A DNA stretch of 64,000 nt from Trypanosoma brucei gambiense DAL972 (Eukaryota; Euglenozoa; Kinetoplastea; Trypanosomatida; Trypanosomatidae), in contig NC_026741.1 in assembly GCF_000210295.1 (NCBI RefSeq), positions 1,302,001-1,366,000 of the forward strand. Reading direction: 5' to 3'. Shown here piece after piece: positions 20,965 to 31,227 of this stretch (its first letter is position 1; every line of letters begins with the position of its first letter). Under the pieces are notes generated by a model that was not told where the DNA came from, made no database searches, and saw only the letters and a program-made list of their open reading frames with translations. Position numbers and translations under genes: made by a program.

Positions 20965-21682
20965 TTTGTGTTTATGTGTCGGGTGGCCCTGCAACAATGT
21001 CGTGCCTTATCGCTTTCTCTTTGGTTTTATTTGGTTTCCACTTCATCCAGCTGTAGGTTCTATAGCGTATGTGTGTGTATGTGTGTGGGGAAAAAAGAAA
21101 AAACTTGAGGGCTCATCTTATTTCTTATTTGTGTCATCAGTTTTGACATCTTGACGTATTTTCTGCTAATTGAGTTTGTTCCCGTTTCGCAATTTTCTTT
21201 GGTCCCGCTCTAAGGAATTGTTGAGGCTGTTGGGTACACGACGGTGAACGTGCGCTTAGGCACTGTTTCATCCATGTGTTGTGTGGTGTGGAATTGTAAA
21301 AAAATAAAAATAAAATAGTCTTTGTTGTTTTTGTTTTGATATTTTTGTTCTTCCAATTAACTGCACTGCACCGTGAGTCTTCCATTTTTTCTTTTTTAAG
21401 CGATACGTGTGTTCAATCATATGTTACGTTTCAACTTGACTACAGCTGCTCTGTGTCGAAAGCAGCGCTCATACATGATAGGTTGTTTTACTTCCATGCC
21501 ATGTACAGATTGATTATGTTTGTTTATCAGCACCTCTCACCTTCACTTCACTTTACTTCACTCACACTAATACGTTTTTACCTCCCCCAAGGGCTTGAAA
21601 CAGAAAGAAAAAAGTGAAAAGGAAGGAGCCCTGTGGAGCGGGTTGGAGTGTGTTCAGGGCAAAAGGCAGCGCGGTTGGTGTG

Positions 21683-21700
21683 CCATTGTTTTTCTTTCAG
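21683..21700 (+). promoter_or_regulatory. Likely trans-splice acceptor for the acylated 1209-residue protein
   Basis: A T/C tract runs directly into CAG, with AG at 21699-21700, about 370 bases upstream of the ATG. Other AGs closer to the gene are possible. Confidence 0.45.
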
Positions 21701-21769
21701 AGATTTTACGTATACACTCGCGTCGCGTAGATCTCCATTTGACTTCCATCCTTCCACTACCCACGAGAT

Positions 21770-21772
<3 letters not shown>

Positions 21773-21802
<30 letters not shown>
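21773..21802. repeat. (AC)n microsatellite
   Basis: About fourteen AC units in the probable 5' leader of the downstream gene. Confidence 0.93.
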
Positions 21803-21807
<5 letters not shown>

Positions 21808-22072
21808 AACACGTGTGTGGCAAAAGAGAGGGAGAAGGAAAAAAAAAAAGGAATTTATCGTACCCCGGTCAAGTAAACTATATTCTGTTTATATACAGAC
21901 GTTGAGCCGGTGGGGTCCTGGTCCCATTCCACGCGGAATAACAGATTTAAGGGGACCTTAACTGAGCAATAAAACGTCTGTGACTACTGCTTCTTAACGC
22001 AAACCTGCTGACCAGCCTGTGGTAGGTTAACTGCCGTTACGTCCATATAACTTGAAGCTGAAATCGGAACTA

Positions 22073-25000
22073 ATGGGTGTGTGCCAGTCGAATCTTATTA
22101 CATCGGAAGCCGTAAAAGATGGGGGAAGGGAAAACTGCAAATGCCGCTGGTTACAACTGGACTCGAACAAGTTAAACATGGAGGGTAAAACCAGCTGTCC
22201 CGAAGCGGCAAATGAATTCACCGCCCGACTTGCCGAAAAGTCTGCACGACGGTTCCCGTCAAGTGGTTCGGCTGGGACCCAGACATGCAGCATCAGAACG
22301 TGTCCTACTCTACTGAATGCAGATTTTGATGTTTCTCACCAGTCGCTGCTTGGTCGTTGGTGGAACCTTCCTGTTGTATCATCGGGAGATAAATTTTCAT
22401 TTGGCGCCACTCTGTCAATTCCGAGTGAGTCGTCAACTCCCTACACTGCGCTGTCGCTGCCTACCACCGAAGAGACCGTTAAGAGCGGTTTGTCTCAAGA
22501 AAGTGGGCGTTTCCGTCCCTCGCGTTGGATATCGCTCGTTTGCCCCATACCGGCATCGGGTTTGCTCTCAGGCTCTGGTACAGGATTACACGAGGGTTGT
22601 TGTCGTGGAGGAGGATGGTATGGTGAATGCAACCGATATCTGTTGGACAGAAGTAACTGTTCAGGTATTTCATCAGAGAATTCTACCCTTTCAGCCTGCT
22701 TTTTCGAAGCAAAAGGTGTCTTTGCATTTCGTATATCCGGTGAGGAGTCCACCGCAAAGGATGCAGCGTTCCTACGTAAACGCGGGTTGCACGCTTGTCG
22801 TGGCACCTACGTGCGACGCTGGGATCGAGTGGAGTGCTTTTCAGCGAGCAAGCAGTCAAACGCGCTCACCATATTTCCCATGAAGCCATCTTCGTGTCCC
22901 TCCTCCCTCAGGGAGGGCAGTCCGGTGACTCCGTTCGGTCAGTTAAGCACAGATGACGCAAGAGCCCCGTCCACTGCCGATAGTGGACAAGAATCAAGCC
23001 GTTCCTCAGCTGACCGTAATTCCGTGCGCTCGTCGAGCGCGCATCCTTCGAGTCTATTGCCATCGTCAGAAACCTCAAATGGAGCGGGTACGCCTATGTT
23101 TCCGAAGGAATGTCTTCACTGCCACCACTTCGCAACCGTTAATGATCTAACCGAGTCTGTTTCATGCAACTGCATGAAGTCTCAAACACCGCTAGTTGAC
23201 CAGGGCAGTTGGGCCCCAAATTTGGAAATGGCGTCGTATGACACGTGTGATTCCCCGTATGACCCTCTCGCCTCTTCACTGTTACCGAAACGAAGGGGAA
23301 CTTGTGCTATGATAGAGGAACCTTTAAATCTGAAGCCAAACAATGTGCACGAGCCAAAATCGTGTGGATCAGCAGTGCAGCCGGTACCTGCTGGCATCAT
23401 CGTCAGCTGCTTTGACATTTCGATTGACCCTTCAAAGTGGAAAGAGTGTGGATATCGTCGCGCAGCCCTTGATTGCCTTAATGAAACCATATTGTCATCC
23501 GGTTGTAACTTTGGCGAGGGCGTCGTGACGAGCGTTATGTACGGTGGAATGTGTGTTGTGGAGTGCCCATCTGAGGCGGCCGTTGCTCGATTACAAGATT
23601 CCATGAGAGTAAACAAGTGGGATACCTCGGTGTCGAGCAAGTCACTTAAAGCAGCAGCCAAAAGAGCGGCGCGTAAAGGGCACAGCGGCAGTGCGGCGTC
23701 GGGTTCCGACTCTTTGCCACATGATTCGTATCGTGTTGTAATGTGTGTAGGTGGAAAATGGCCCTTTGATGAGTTGGACACCAGCAAGTGGAGAAAAGGC
23801 GACGTTAACAGTATTTCAGCAGACTGCCCCCATGCTGCTGCATCAATTACGCCGTGGATCGATGTTGACGCAGTGGCGCTGATTGTGCGTAACTGGGCTG
23901 TGCATCTACTTTCTCACATGGAGTATGCCAAGCCGCTTGCGGCTTACGTGCAGCGGTTTCAGGGCCTATTGCCGTTCCTGCGCCTCGCGCCTGCAGAGGA
24001 TATCCTTCATGATTACGTACATGTCAGCAGTGGCAGCAAATTCACTGAAAACCTGAAGGAAAACGAGGCCATTGCTTCATCTTGGGTGAACCACAGTTAC
24101 CTTAGTACCGAAGGAGTGTGCGATACCACCGCTTGCTCCTCCGTTGATGGGGAGGGGCCCCCGACACGTGGAGAAAACGCTCCGGCACAACACGTGGATG
24201 CTGAGATTCCTCCCTTGGATCTGCGTTCGGTGAAGCGTCAAGGTGGGAGTAGAGGATTAAGATTCAGGTCGAAAACGCTGTTTTGTAGTATGGTTCGTGG
24301 GAAGGAAGCTCTCAGCAGGGAAGAGGGTGGCAAGTCATGCACGACTGCATCACATACCAATTATGACCCTTTATCCGGCGGGGGCGGTTCATGTGTGGAG
24401 GGCAGGTCGGCTAAAAGCTCCTCCTCTTGGCCTTCAGTACTTCAGCCTCTTCCTTATGATGAGGAGCAAGTATTATGGGAGCGCGCCATGCTTGAGGTAA
24501 AGGCTGTGAACACCGAACTGAGGGAATTAATAGACGCCCGACATGCTACAGAGAAGGAGCTTGCGCAACTGAACTCCACCTTACAAATCATGAAGCGTTT
24601 GTTCTTACCTCATTCGAGTATGGGTGAGGTGAATCCGCTGTGCATGTACCTCACTACAGCTCTGGAGGAGCCGACAGAACTTCCGGGGCGGCGTGCCTTC
24701 GTGGGTGGTCGTGACTGGTTTCCGTGTCTCGCCGCATTGTTGTCAAGCCCGAAAAACGCGCTCTGCAGTATTGAGATCGTGCAGCCCATGATCATATCAT
24801 CTCTTCCCCAACTTGGAATGGTTACTGGTTTACTTTATCATGATAGCGCCATGAAGAACTTGCAGAGCCTTGTCATCCCATGCGATCAACTCTGTGGCCT
24901 CTCGACCCGTGCGAATGCACCCGCATCTGGAAGGAAAGGACACGGGTTTCAAACGAAAACTACACTGCGAGGGGAAAGTAGTGGAAAAGCCAATTGCGGT

Positions 25001-25702
25001 CCCAGTGCGCAGTGCTTCCGCCGACTGAGAAATGGTGTTAGAAATTGCAAGTTCTTTCTGACACCTAAGCAGGTCAAGGATGTGTTTCTCGCCCTCACGA
25101 CGTCAGTGTCAAACAACTCTCGACATCCAAATTTCGTACTGTCGCTGAAGGGATTTCCTGTGGGTGGCACGAAGTCGAGCCAGTCGAAGATACGTCGATT
25201 CATTCACAGATTTTTTCACGTGAAAAGTGGTTGGGAGAGCGCGACAACGCAGAAACCTCTTCGGGCTTCTAGTCTGTCGCCCGCGTTTGAGGAAGCCTTG
25301 ACGATCAATGGAAGAATGGACGAAATGGAGTTTATTTGTTGCGCTGAGGATGACGTATGCATCGCTTTGCGTGATGCGGAACGAAGACCCCATTGCATGC
25401 TGTTGCGCAGGCGTGAGAAACATCTATCGTTAGCCAATGATACACCCGGTTACTCACTCGTGTCAGGGGGGAAAGAAGGGGAAGGCGATGAGGAGTTGCC
25501 ATCTACCGAGTCGTGTTGGGTGTATGGCCTACACTCCGAGAGGCTTTTAGCTGCGGTCATGGAGTGCGTTAACCTTCTTCTGCTTGATAGGGCACCGCAA
25601 ATGTTCGAGACACTGAAAGTGGCGTGTGACCGACGGGGTTCCAAACGACTGGAAGGCGCCGCCGCTACGAGGCACTGGGGCGGAGTTACGCTCACTTGCT
25701 GA
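22073..25702 (+). CDS. Unrecognised 1209-residue protein with N-terminal acylation signal
   Basis: The longest frame opens at 22052, but that codon is TTG. The first ATG is at 22073, and an in-frame stop at 22028 rules out an earlier one. From this start the protein begins MGVCQSNL. Gly2, a small residue at 3, Ser6 and no proline at 7 fit the N-myristoylation consensus, and Cys4 is placed for palmitoylation, as in dually acylated membrane proteins. No family is recognised. Residues 1-410 are Ser/Cys-rich and probably flexible. About 435-535 has alternating predicted strands and helices that faintly resemble an RNA-recognition fold, but without clear RNP motifs. A helix rich in Leu and Glu at about 801-845 could form a coiled coil. 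The C-terminal 250 residues look globular. No membrane span is seen. Membrane attachment is inferred from the acylation motif. Confidence 0.85.
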   Translation: MGVCQSNLITSEAVKDGGRENCKCRWLQLDSNKLNMEGKTSCPEAANEFTARLAEKSARRFPSSGSAGTQTCSIRTCPTLLNADFDVSHQSLLGRWWNLPVVSSGDKFSFGATLSIPSESSTPYTALSLPTTEETVKSGLSQESGRFRPSRWISLVCPIPASGLLSGSGTGLHEGCCRGGGWYGECNRYLLDRSNCSGISSENSTLSACFFEAKGVFAFRISGEESTAKDAAFLRKRGLHACRGTYVRRWDRVECFSASKQSNALTIFPMKPSSCPSSLREGSPVTPFGQLSTDDARAPSTADSGQESSRSSADRNSVRSSSAHPSSLLPSSETSNGAGTPMFPKECLHCHHFATVNDLTESVSCNCMKSQTPLVDQGSWAPNLEMASYDTCDSPYDPLASSLLPKRRGTCAMIEEPLNLKPNNVHEPKSCGSAVQPVPAGIIVSCFDISIDPSKWKECGYRRAALDCLNETILSSGCNFGEGVVTSVMYGGMCVVECPSEAAVARLQDSMRVNKWDTSVSSKSLKAAAKRAARKGHSGSAASGSDSLPHDSYRVVMCVGGKWPFDELDTSKWRKGDVNSISADCPHAAASITPWIDVDAVALIVRNWAVHLLSHMEYAKPLAAYVQRFQGLLPFLRLAPAEDILHDYVHVSSGSKFTENLKENEAIASSWVNHSYLSTEGVCDTTACSSVDGEGPPTRGENAPAQHVDAEIPPLDLRSVKRQGGSRGLRFRSKTLFCSMVRGKEALSREEGGKSCTTASHTNYDPLSGGGGSCVEGRSAKSSSSWPSVLQPLPYDEEQVLWERAMLEVKAVNTELRELIDARHATEKELAQLNSTLQIMKRLFLPHSSMGEVNPLCMYLTTALEEPTELPGRRAFVGGRDWFPCLAALLSSPKNALCSIEIVQPMIISSLPQLGMVTGLLYHDSAMKNLQSLVIPCDQLCGLSTRANAPASGRKGHGFQTKTTLRGESSGKANCGPSAQCFRRLRNGVRNCKFFLTPKQVKDVFLALTTSVSNNSRHPNFVLSLKGFPVGGTKSSQSKIRRFIHRFFHVKSGWESATTQKPLRASSLSPAFEEALTINGRMDEMEFICCAEDDVCIALRDAERRPHCMLLRRREKHLSLANDTPGYSLVSGGKEGEGDEELPSTESCWVYGLHSERLLAAVMECVNLLLLDRAPQMFETLKVACDRRGSKRLEGAAATRHWGGVTLTC

Positions 25703-26268
25703 TGGCATTTTTTCCGTTGTTGTTGGGCGCGCGAGGCAAATTTGAAGGGATCTACTCTAAAGAGTGTAGGGGATGAGGTTGTCTGTGATGAGGGAAGTTA
25801 AGTATTTACTTTGATTCGGGGATGGGAGAGCGCCCTAGCGTAAGGCTAACCGATACAAGAAACCCGTAATGTTGTCCGTTGCGTACGGCGTTACGCAGGG
25901 GAAGATGGCTTTCACGAAGGGTTACGAGTGCTTCCGGTGTTGTTTATACGTAACAGATGTGAGAAGGGAAAAGAAAATCTTAAAGTGGATGCGCTTGTTC
26001 GCAGAGAGTAGGGGAGGTTTCAGGTGTATGACTTTTTATGTTTTGCACCGATATGCACTATTTGGTAGTGTTTCGTTTCATCACCTACCTTTCCGATACC
26101 GTTTCACCGGTTGCATTATTTTCTTCTCTTTATTTTTTGTTGTATTTTTGGCCCTCCTGCGTATGTTTGTTCCCTTACTCCAAGGCCCTTGTCGTACGCC
26201 TCCTTCTTGAGCGGTTACCGTAACGAAGGAAGGGAAATAAAGGGAGTGGAGGGTGCTTTTTTTTTTCT

Positions 26269-26271
<3 letters not shown>

Positions 26272-26304
<33 letters not shown>
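26272..26304. repeat. (AT)n microsatellite
   Basis: About sixteen AT units preceded by a T homopolymer. Confidence 0.93.
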
Positions 26305-26306
<2 letters not shown>

Positions 26307-27383
26307 TTTCTTGACTTCAATAATGTTTTTTCTAATTCTCCTTTCTCAGACGAAAACATGTGCTTTCAGTTTTCCTTTTTCTTTTCTTTTTTTCACTGTG
26401 AGAGAAGACGAGGCTCAGAACGACTGACAGCCCGACACTTTTCCACTGTTTCAATAATACAGACCCTAATGTGCGGTTCATACTCTTTTGCACTGCACCA
26501 CTGGGACAGTTTTAATTTGTTCCTTCCCCCTTTCAAAGTTTTCCTACTCTGTTTTCGGTTATTATTTGATAATTCATATTATTTCTATTATTCAACGCCA
26601 AGTTCGCAGCGTGTGCACGGACGTTGGCGGAGGCGTTCCCTTGTCACACGTTTGACTGCTTAATGTACTTAAGTTTTTTTTTCTACTTTTAACTATCGAA
26701 TCTCTCTCGAGTCAATTCCGTGGGCACCGTTTCCCCTCATTGGGTGCGGAAAAGGTGTCGAGAGGAGAGAACGGGACACGAGCGTATGAGTGGACGGGAA
26801 AGAAGAAGTGGTAGAGAGGGTAATAACAGAGAAATAAAAGAAGGGGGAATTGTGGGGGAAATTTGGCGTTACGGCAGGTTTGTAGCCCTGCATATTTCCT
26901 ATCTCAGGTTCCTTCTTTCATTGCTTCTGTAGCTCCTCCCTCTCTTTCCAAAAACACACACACAAACACAAACACATTCCACGCATATGCGATCGCACTT
27001 GTAGTTATGCCTGAACTTGTGGTTGTGACAGGGTTTGTGCATGTGTATGTGTGCGCTGGGGCCAGTGAACAAAGTTCGTGCCCTCAACATGTTTTCAATG
27101 TACCATAGAATCATGTTTTTACTTTCCCCCCTTTTCGTCATATCAAAAGCGTGAAAGGAAGGCAGTTGAAGCTGTGGGTGAGAACGAATGATGCAGTTTA
27201 CGATGGAAGACGTTCGTTGCCTTTGTGGTTTATTATTTTTTAAATGTCTCATTCCATTATTCTGTGGCTCCACGGGTCAGTACAGCAGTATTGTTACTAC
27301 TGGCATCCATTCTCCCGTCCCCCCTCCCCATTACTTACTTGCTTGCACATGACATTCCATTCTTCAGCACCGTGGCGCACATA

Positions 27384-27436
27384 TTCCTTCGTTGTTTTTT
27401 CCTTCATAATTTACTCTCTACACCATCGTTGCATAG
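27384..27436 (+). promoter_or_regulatory. Likely trans-splice acceptor
   Basis: A T/C-rich tract is followed by AG at 27435-27436, about 200 bases upstream of the ATG at 27640. A second candidate AG is at 27454-27455. Confidence 0.45.
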
Positions 27437-27639
27437 TCGATTACTTCTCCCTGAGCGCATTGCCGTTTGAGGGAGTGTTCCTTTCAAAGCTTGAAAGGAA
27501 CATTGTTGCAGGTAAAAGAAAGGAGAGCAAACGAGCCAATTCGTGGCGTGTGCTGGTGCACTCCTTGTGTTGCTGAACTGGCCCGCACAGGTAGATATAC
27601 ACGTATACACATAAATAAAGCTTAGATACTCAGCCGAAA

Positions 27640-30600
27640 ATGAAGGAAGCCGAACAACCACCAGTTGCTGGGCCGCTTCCAGGATTTGTATCGCACGCCC
27701 GGTCCACAATGTCTTCCATCGAAAGCCTTCATCGGACCAGTACCGTCAGTTCATCCGGCAACGTCCGCCTTCCTGCCATAAAACAGAGAAACCAAAGGGA
27801 TGGCGGGAGCAACGAGAACCCTTATACAGCGAGCGAACAGAAGCGTCGGGAGACGAGAGTAATGATACAGCACAGGAAACGACTGCATATGTTCGGCAAG
27901 CCAATATTCGCGGAGAGTCACCAGCGGATGCTGGAGGCGAAGCGACTGTGTGCCGAGTGGGTGGCAGTTCACCAACGTGAGCGGGGGGAATCATTGGCCT
28001 TTGTGGATTACGCAAAGGAGCTGTTTTATAACGTGGTAGTTCGTAATCACGTGCCTCTTGTGAGCAATGGAAATGATCAGTTGTGTATACTCGCTACACG
28101 AGCGGCCGTCAGTTGTTTTTTGTTAGAGGAAGCTGTGAAAGCACTACCGCGTCATGAAATCCTGGAGCGCTGTATAGGTATGCTGCTACGCCTTGTTTAC
28201 GTGCCTAACACCGAGGAAATGCGCGAAGCACTCGGTGGTACTGTGCAGTATCCCCTTCTCCTGCGACAACTACCGGACTATCAAGTTGACTCCCCCAATT
28301 GTATGCAACTGTCTCGCTTCGCACGCAAGCCCTACTTTGTTGCTCATCACGAATTAACACAGCGCGTTATCATGTATGCGCACATGAATCTAACACGGCA
28401 GGAACGCTTCCGTCGTCTTCCCCGCATTTTCGATTTACTCAACGCTAACTGGATCAAGTCCTTCCTGCGGACTACTCTGAAGGCCTGGCAACGTGTTTGC
28501 TTGAGGAGGCGGCAGGAGGAGCAAAAGCACCGGGCCCGGTGGGCACGGCGTTTTGCGGCGGAGCGCATTCGTTCCATTATACGGCAGTGGCGTGTCTACG
28601 CACAGGTTCGGGTTCACAGTGCCGTTGCGGCGGAGAGTATTATGGTACAAATTAAAACATTGTCAATTAGCACGCGCAATCTCAGAGCTGAGATAGAGGC
28701 ACTGACACAAGAAAGTGCTGAGCTTAGTGTGAGGTTGGAGGAAAAGGACACGGAATATGGTGAGCTGGAAAAAAAAATAGCGGAGATAGAGGGGGAATAC
28801 AAGAGGAAACTACAATTTGTGTGTGAAATCGATCGTGTTGGTAGCAAATTGCTGAGCTCGCTTGCACAGAAGGTGCCCTTTCCGGGTGGTACCGAAGCGA
28901 TGTTGCCACTAGAGGTGTTGGTGCTGTGGGCGAATCAGACGCTCATTGAAGGATGGATGGGAAGTTTGTTTGTAGACACACCCGATGACCAGTTTGTTGA
29001 GCAGGCTGAGAGTTACGGTGCAGGTTTGGCAAGATCGGTGCGTCTGTCGGATATCAGCTCGGCAGAGTTGCCCTTCACACCGCTGTTGAGAGAAACAACA
29101 CTGGTGTTTTTACCGATGCACCGATTCCTAGCGCTCATCAGCGCCATGGATCCAGCCACAGGACCGACTATGAAAGAAATCTCAGCTGTCTGCAAAATGG
29201 ATGCCCAAGTGCGACCATTCCGAATGGAAATGGAGGACCGGGTAGAGGAAGATGCAGCGGCGGATGAAAAGAGGGATAACGTGATCAAGCTTGAGGACGA
29301 GGTCGGTCGTATTATTTTGGAAGCGTACACGAACCTCACCGGAGGTCCTTGTCTAATATCTGCTAAGCAGTTGATGACACGGAAGCGCGGCTTTCAGCTT
29401 GTGTTTCTTGCTGGTCTGCTGCGGTACTTCACCAACTGGGTTGACCGGACGATGAAACCACGGCGGTCGCATGACGAGCGGCGGGAACGCAGTGACTCTA
29501 TTCAAAACAGCGGTTCAGTGGAACGCGCGAGTCCTGTAGAGGTTATTGCACCCTTGGTAGTTGCCGCCGCCGCCTCCGTGACGTCCTCAATTGGAAGTAA
29601 CTCCACCATCGTTGCCGATGAGTACGCAGGGACGCGCCACAGGGAGTACCCGGAGTGGTTTCACCCGCCAGCGAGTCATTTGAACTGGATGCGAGTCGTG
29701 GAGAATCAGCAGCTGTGGATTGCAGCATCGTTCAATGCCCTACACAGCGCTCTGAACACTGCGACGGAGCAGCGACCCGTCTGTACTATGCAGGTGCAGG
29801 AGGAAACACCTGCATACATGGAAAATGTTACAATAAGGCGGTTATCGGACCTTCTCTCACCGGAAGTGACTGCGGATAACTCATTTTTTTACAGTCTCGC
29901 GCGGTGTGTGGAAAATGCACTGCCTAAATTGCGTGATCTTTTCATGCAGTACTCTTTGCTGGAAGGTGACCGAGACTACGACCGTCCGGGCACGAACAGT
30001 CTGATGATTTCTGACGAAAGCGATGTGAGTACAGGTGCTAATCTAACGGCCAGTTTTGGCAACACCCAAGCCTCCATACATGGTGCTGACGGGCAATACT
30101 TTGTCTCATCACTTGACTTTTGGAGGCTCCTGCGCGACTGCCGCGTTGTTGGCGGTCGCGGAAAGCTTCACCGCGCGGTGGTGCATAGAATTGTTGAAAA
30201 GGTTGCTCATGGTTCAGCCTCCAAGAGGAAAAGCGGTCGGGCAGGCGAGAAGAGCTCAAACATCCCTGGAACGAGGAAAACACGGTCGGGTAAAGAGCTG
30301 GCGGAAATAGACCTGAAAAACTCCTACTATAAGCTGCGTCTCTCGCCCCCCGAGTTTGTAGAAGCACTTCTCCGATGTGCACAAGTGTGGGACTATATGC
30401 AGAGCGTACAACATCGGGAGGAGCAGCAACTCTCCAGGAACATGACGGTGACGAGCAGGACATCATCGGAGGAGGCAGAGAGTTCATTGAGCCAAAGCGC
30501 GTTGGTGTCTGAACGCCTTACGCCAAACCCCTCGCCACCAAGGAAACTTGGCCTGGCTGACAGGATGAACGGCAGAGATGCAAACCTGCAGGGGGCGGTG

Positions 30601-31227
30601 AGTTACCCTGCCCATGATCCGTCATGGCTGCTGCGTCCAGCAGCTGTGCATCAGTTTCTTAACGAATACATCATTGTTCATGGGTTTCGTGGTCCTACAC
30701 TAGACCCCTTCCAGCGCGCAAAACGCCATTTACTCTTGAGGCAGCAGTTTGCTGAACATGCAGAGGTTCTCTTTGCTATATTTTGCCACTACGCGAAACC
30801 ACGAGAAGGCTACGGCATCCGTCCCCCCGATAATGAGACTTCGTCACGGGGCCAAAGTTCATCAAATGTTGCACCGTCAAGTCGTGATGGTGGTTCTCAG
30901 GCATGGAGAGGTGTAGGAGGGACTCCAAGGGACCGGGGAGAGGTGGGTATTGTGCGCGTAATGACTCTTGGAAGTCTCCAGGCCATGACAGTAGGCTTCA
31001 GCTGGTACAGTATCCGTCGGGTTACGCCGGATATTATTGAGAGCTCCTTCCACGCTGTTGTCGCAGACCCTGAGAATGAGCCAGGTGTGCTGTTTTATCC
31101 GGAATGGCTTGACTTTCTTTGTGTACTAGCGTATTACTTCAAACCCAACCCCACCGAGCCGTTACACGAGAAGATGGGCGAGTTTCTCCGAACTCACGTA
31201 ATCAAACATCACAAAGATGTCTATTAA
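27640..31227 (+). CDS. Coiled-coil protein with calponin-homology-like region, cytoskeletal candidate
   Basis: A 1195-residue protein of no named family. Residues 1-70 are disordered. About 90-190 is helical. Residues 270-330 are a very basic, tryptophan- and arginine-rich helix (LKAWQRVCLRRRQEE, then IIRQWRVYA) resembling the short Trp/Arg-rich units of Sfi1 or IQ-type binding sites. A coiled coil follows at about 337-395. From about 425 (LEVLVLWANQTL) to about 600 (GFQLVFLAGLLRYF) the sequence resembles the start and end of a fimbrin-type calponin-homology domain, with a charged insert between. The last 180 residues are a conserved-looking globular region with EWLDFLCVLAYYFKPNP. No membrane span is seen. 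Basic Trp helices, coiled coil and CH-like region together suggest a flagellar or other microtubule-associated protein, but that is inference. Confidence 0.87.
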   Translation: MKEAEQPPVAGPLPGFVSHARSTMSSIESLHRTSTVSSSGNVRLPAIKQRNQRDGGSNENPYTASEQKRRETRVMIQHRKRLHMFGKPIFAESHQRMLEAKRLCAEWVAVHQRERGESLAFVDYAKELFYNVVVRNHVPLVSNGNDQLCILATRAAVSCFLLEEAVKALPRHEILERCIGMLLRLVYVPNTEEMREALGGTVQYPLLLRQLPDYQVDSPNCMQLSRFARKPYFVAHHELTQRVIMYAHMNLTRQERFRRLPRIFDLLNANWIKSFLRTTLKAWQRVCLRRRQEEQKHRARWARRFAAERIRSIIRQWRVYAQVRVHSAVAAESIMVQIKTLSISTRNLRAEIEALTQESAELSVRLEEKDTEYGELEKKIAEIEGEYKRKLQFVCEIDRVGSKLLSSLAQKVPFPGGTEAMLPLEVLVLWANQTLIEGWMGSLFVDTPDDQFVEQAESYGAGLARSVRLSDISSAELPFTPLLRETTLVFLPMHRFLALISAMDPATGPTMKEISAVCKMDAQVRPFRMEMEDRVEEDAAADEKRDNVIKLEDEVGRIILEAYTNLTGGPCLISAKQLMTRKRGFQLVFLAGLLRYFTNWVDRTMKPRRSHDERRERSDSIQNSGSVERASPVEVIAPLVVAAAASVTSSIGSNSTIVADEYAGTRHREYPEWFHPPASHLNWMRVVENQQLWIAASFNALHSALNTATEQRPVCTMQVQEETPAYMENVTIRRLSDLLSPEVTADNSFFYSLARCVENALPKLRDLFMQYSLLEGDRDYDRPGTNSLMISDESDVSTGANLTASFGNTQASIHGADGQYFVSSLDFWRLLRDCRVVGGRGKLHRAVVHRIVEKVAHGSASKRKSGRAGEKSSNIPGTRKTRSGKELAEIDLKNSYYKLRLSPPEFVEALLRCAQVWDYMQSVQHREEQQLSRNMTVTSRTSSEEAESSLSQSALVSERLTPNPSPPRKLGLADRMNGRDANLQGAVSYPAHDPSWLLRPAAVHQFLNEYIIVHGFRGPTLDPFQRAKRHLLLRQQFAEHAEVLFAIFCHYAKPREGYGIRPPDNETSSRGQSSSNVAPSSRDGGSQAWRGVGGTPRDRGEVGIVRVMTLGSLQAMTVGFSWYSIRRVTPDIIESSFHAVVADPENEPGVLFYPEWLDFLCVLAYYFKPNPTEPLHEKMGEFLRTHVIKHHKDVY

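Larger units (their letters stand above)
20965..22072. other. Intergenic spacer with CA microsatellite
   Basis: It contains the 3' UTR of the 95-residue gene, a textbook pyrimidine tract ending in CAG at 21698-21700, a CA repeat, and the likely leader of the next gene. Frames in it are simple sequence or 3' UTR. An in-frame stop at 22028-22030 closes the downstream gene's frame. Confidence 0.75.
25703..27639. other. 1.9 kb intergenic spacer
   Basis: It contains the 3' UTR of the upstream gene, an AT microsatellite, and a T/C-rich acceptor region near 27384-27436. An ATG-initiated frame of 113 codons at 25869-26210 ends in a pyrimidine-derived hydrophobic stretch and is treated as doubtful. 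Confidence 0.7.

Noticed and set aside
22052..22072. Upstream start for the 1209-residue protein
   Set aside because: The codon at 22052 is TTG, and an in-frame stop lies at 22028-22030.
25869..26210. 113-codon ATG frame in the 1.9 kb spacer
   Set aside because: Only about 165 bases after the upstream stop, no clear acceptor before it, and its C-terminal hydrophobic part derives from T-rich sequence.
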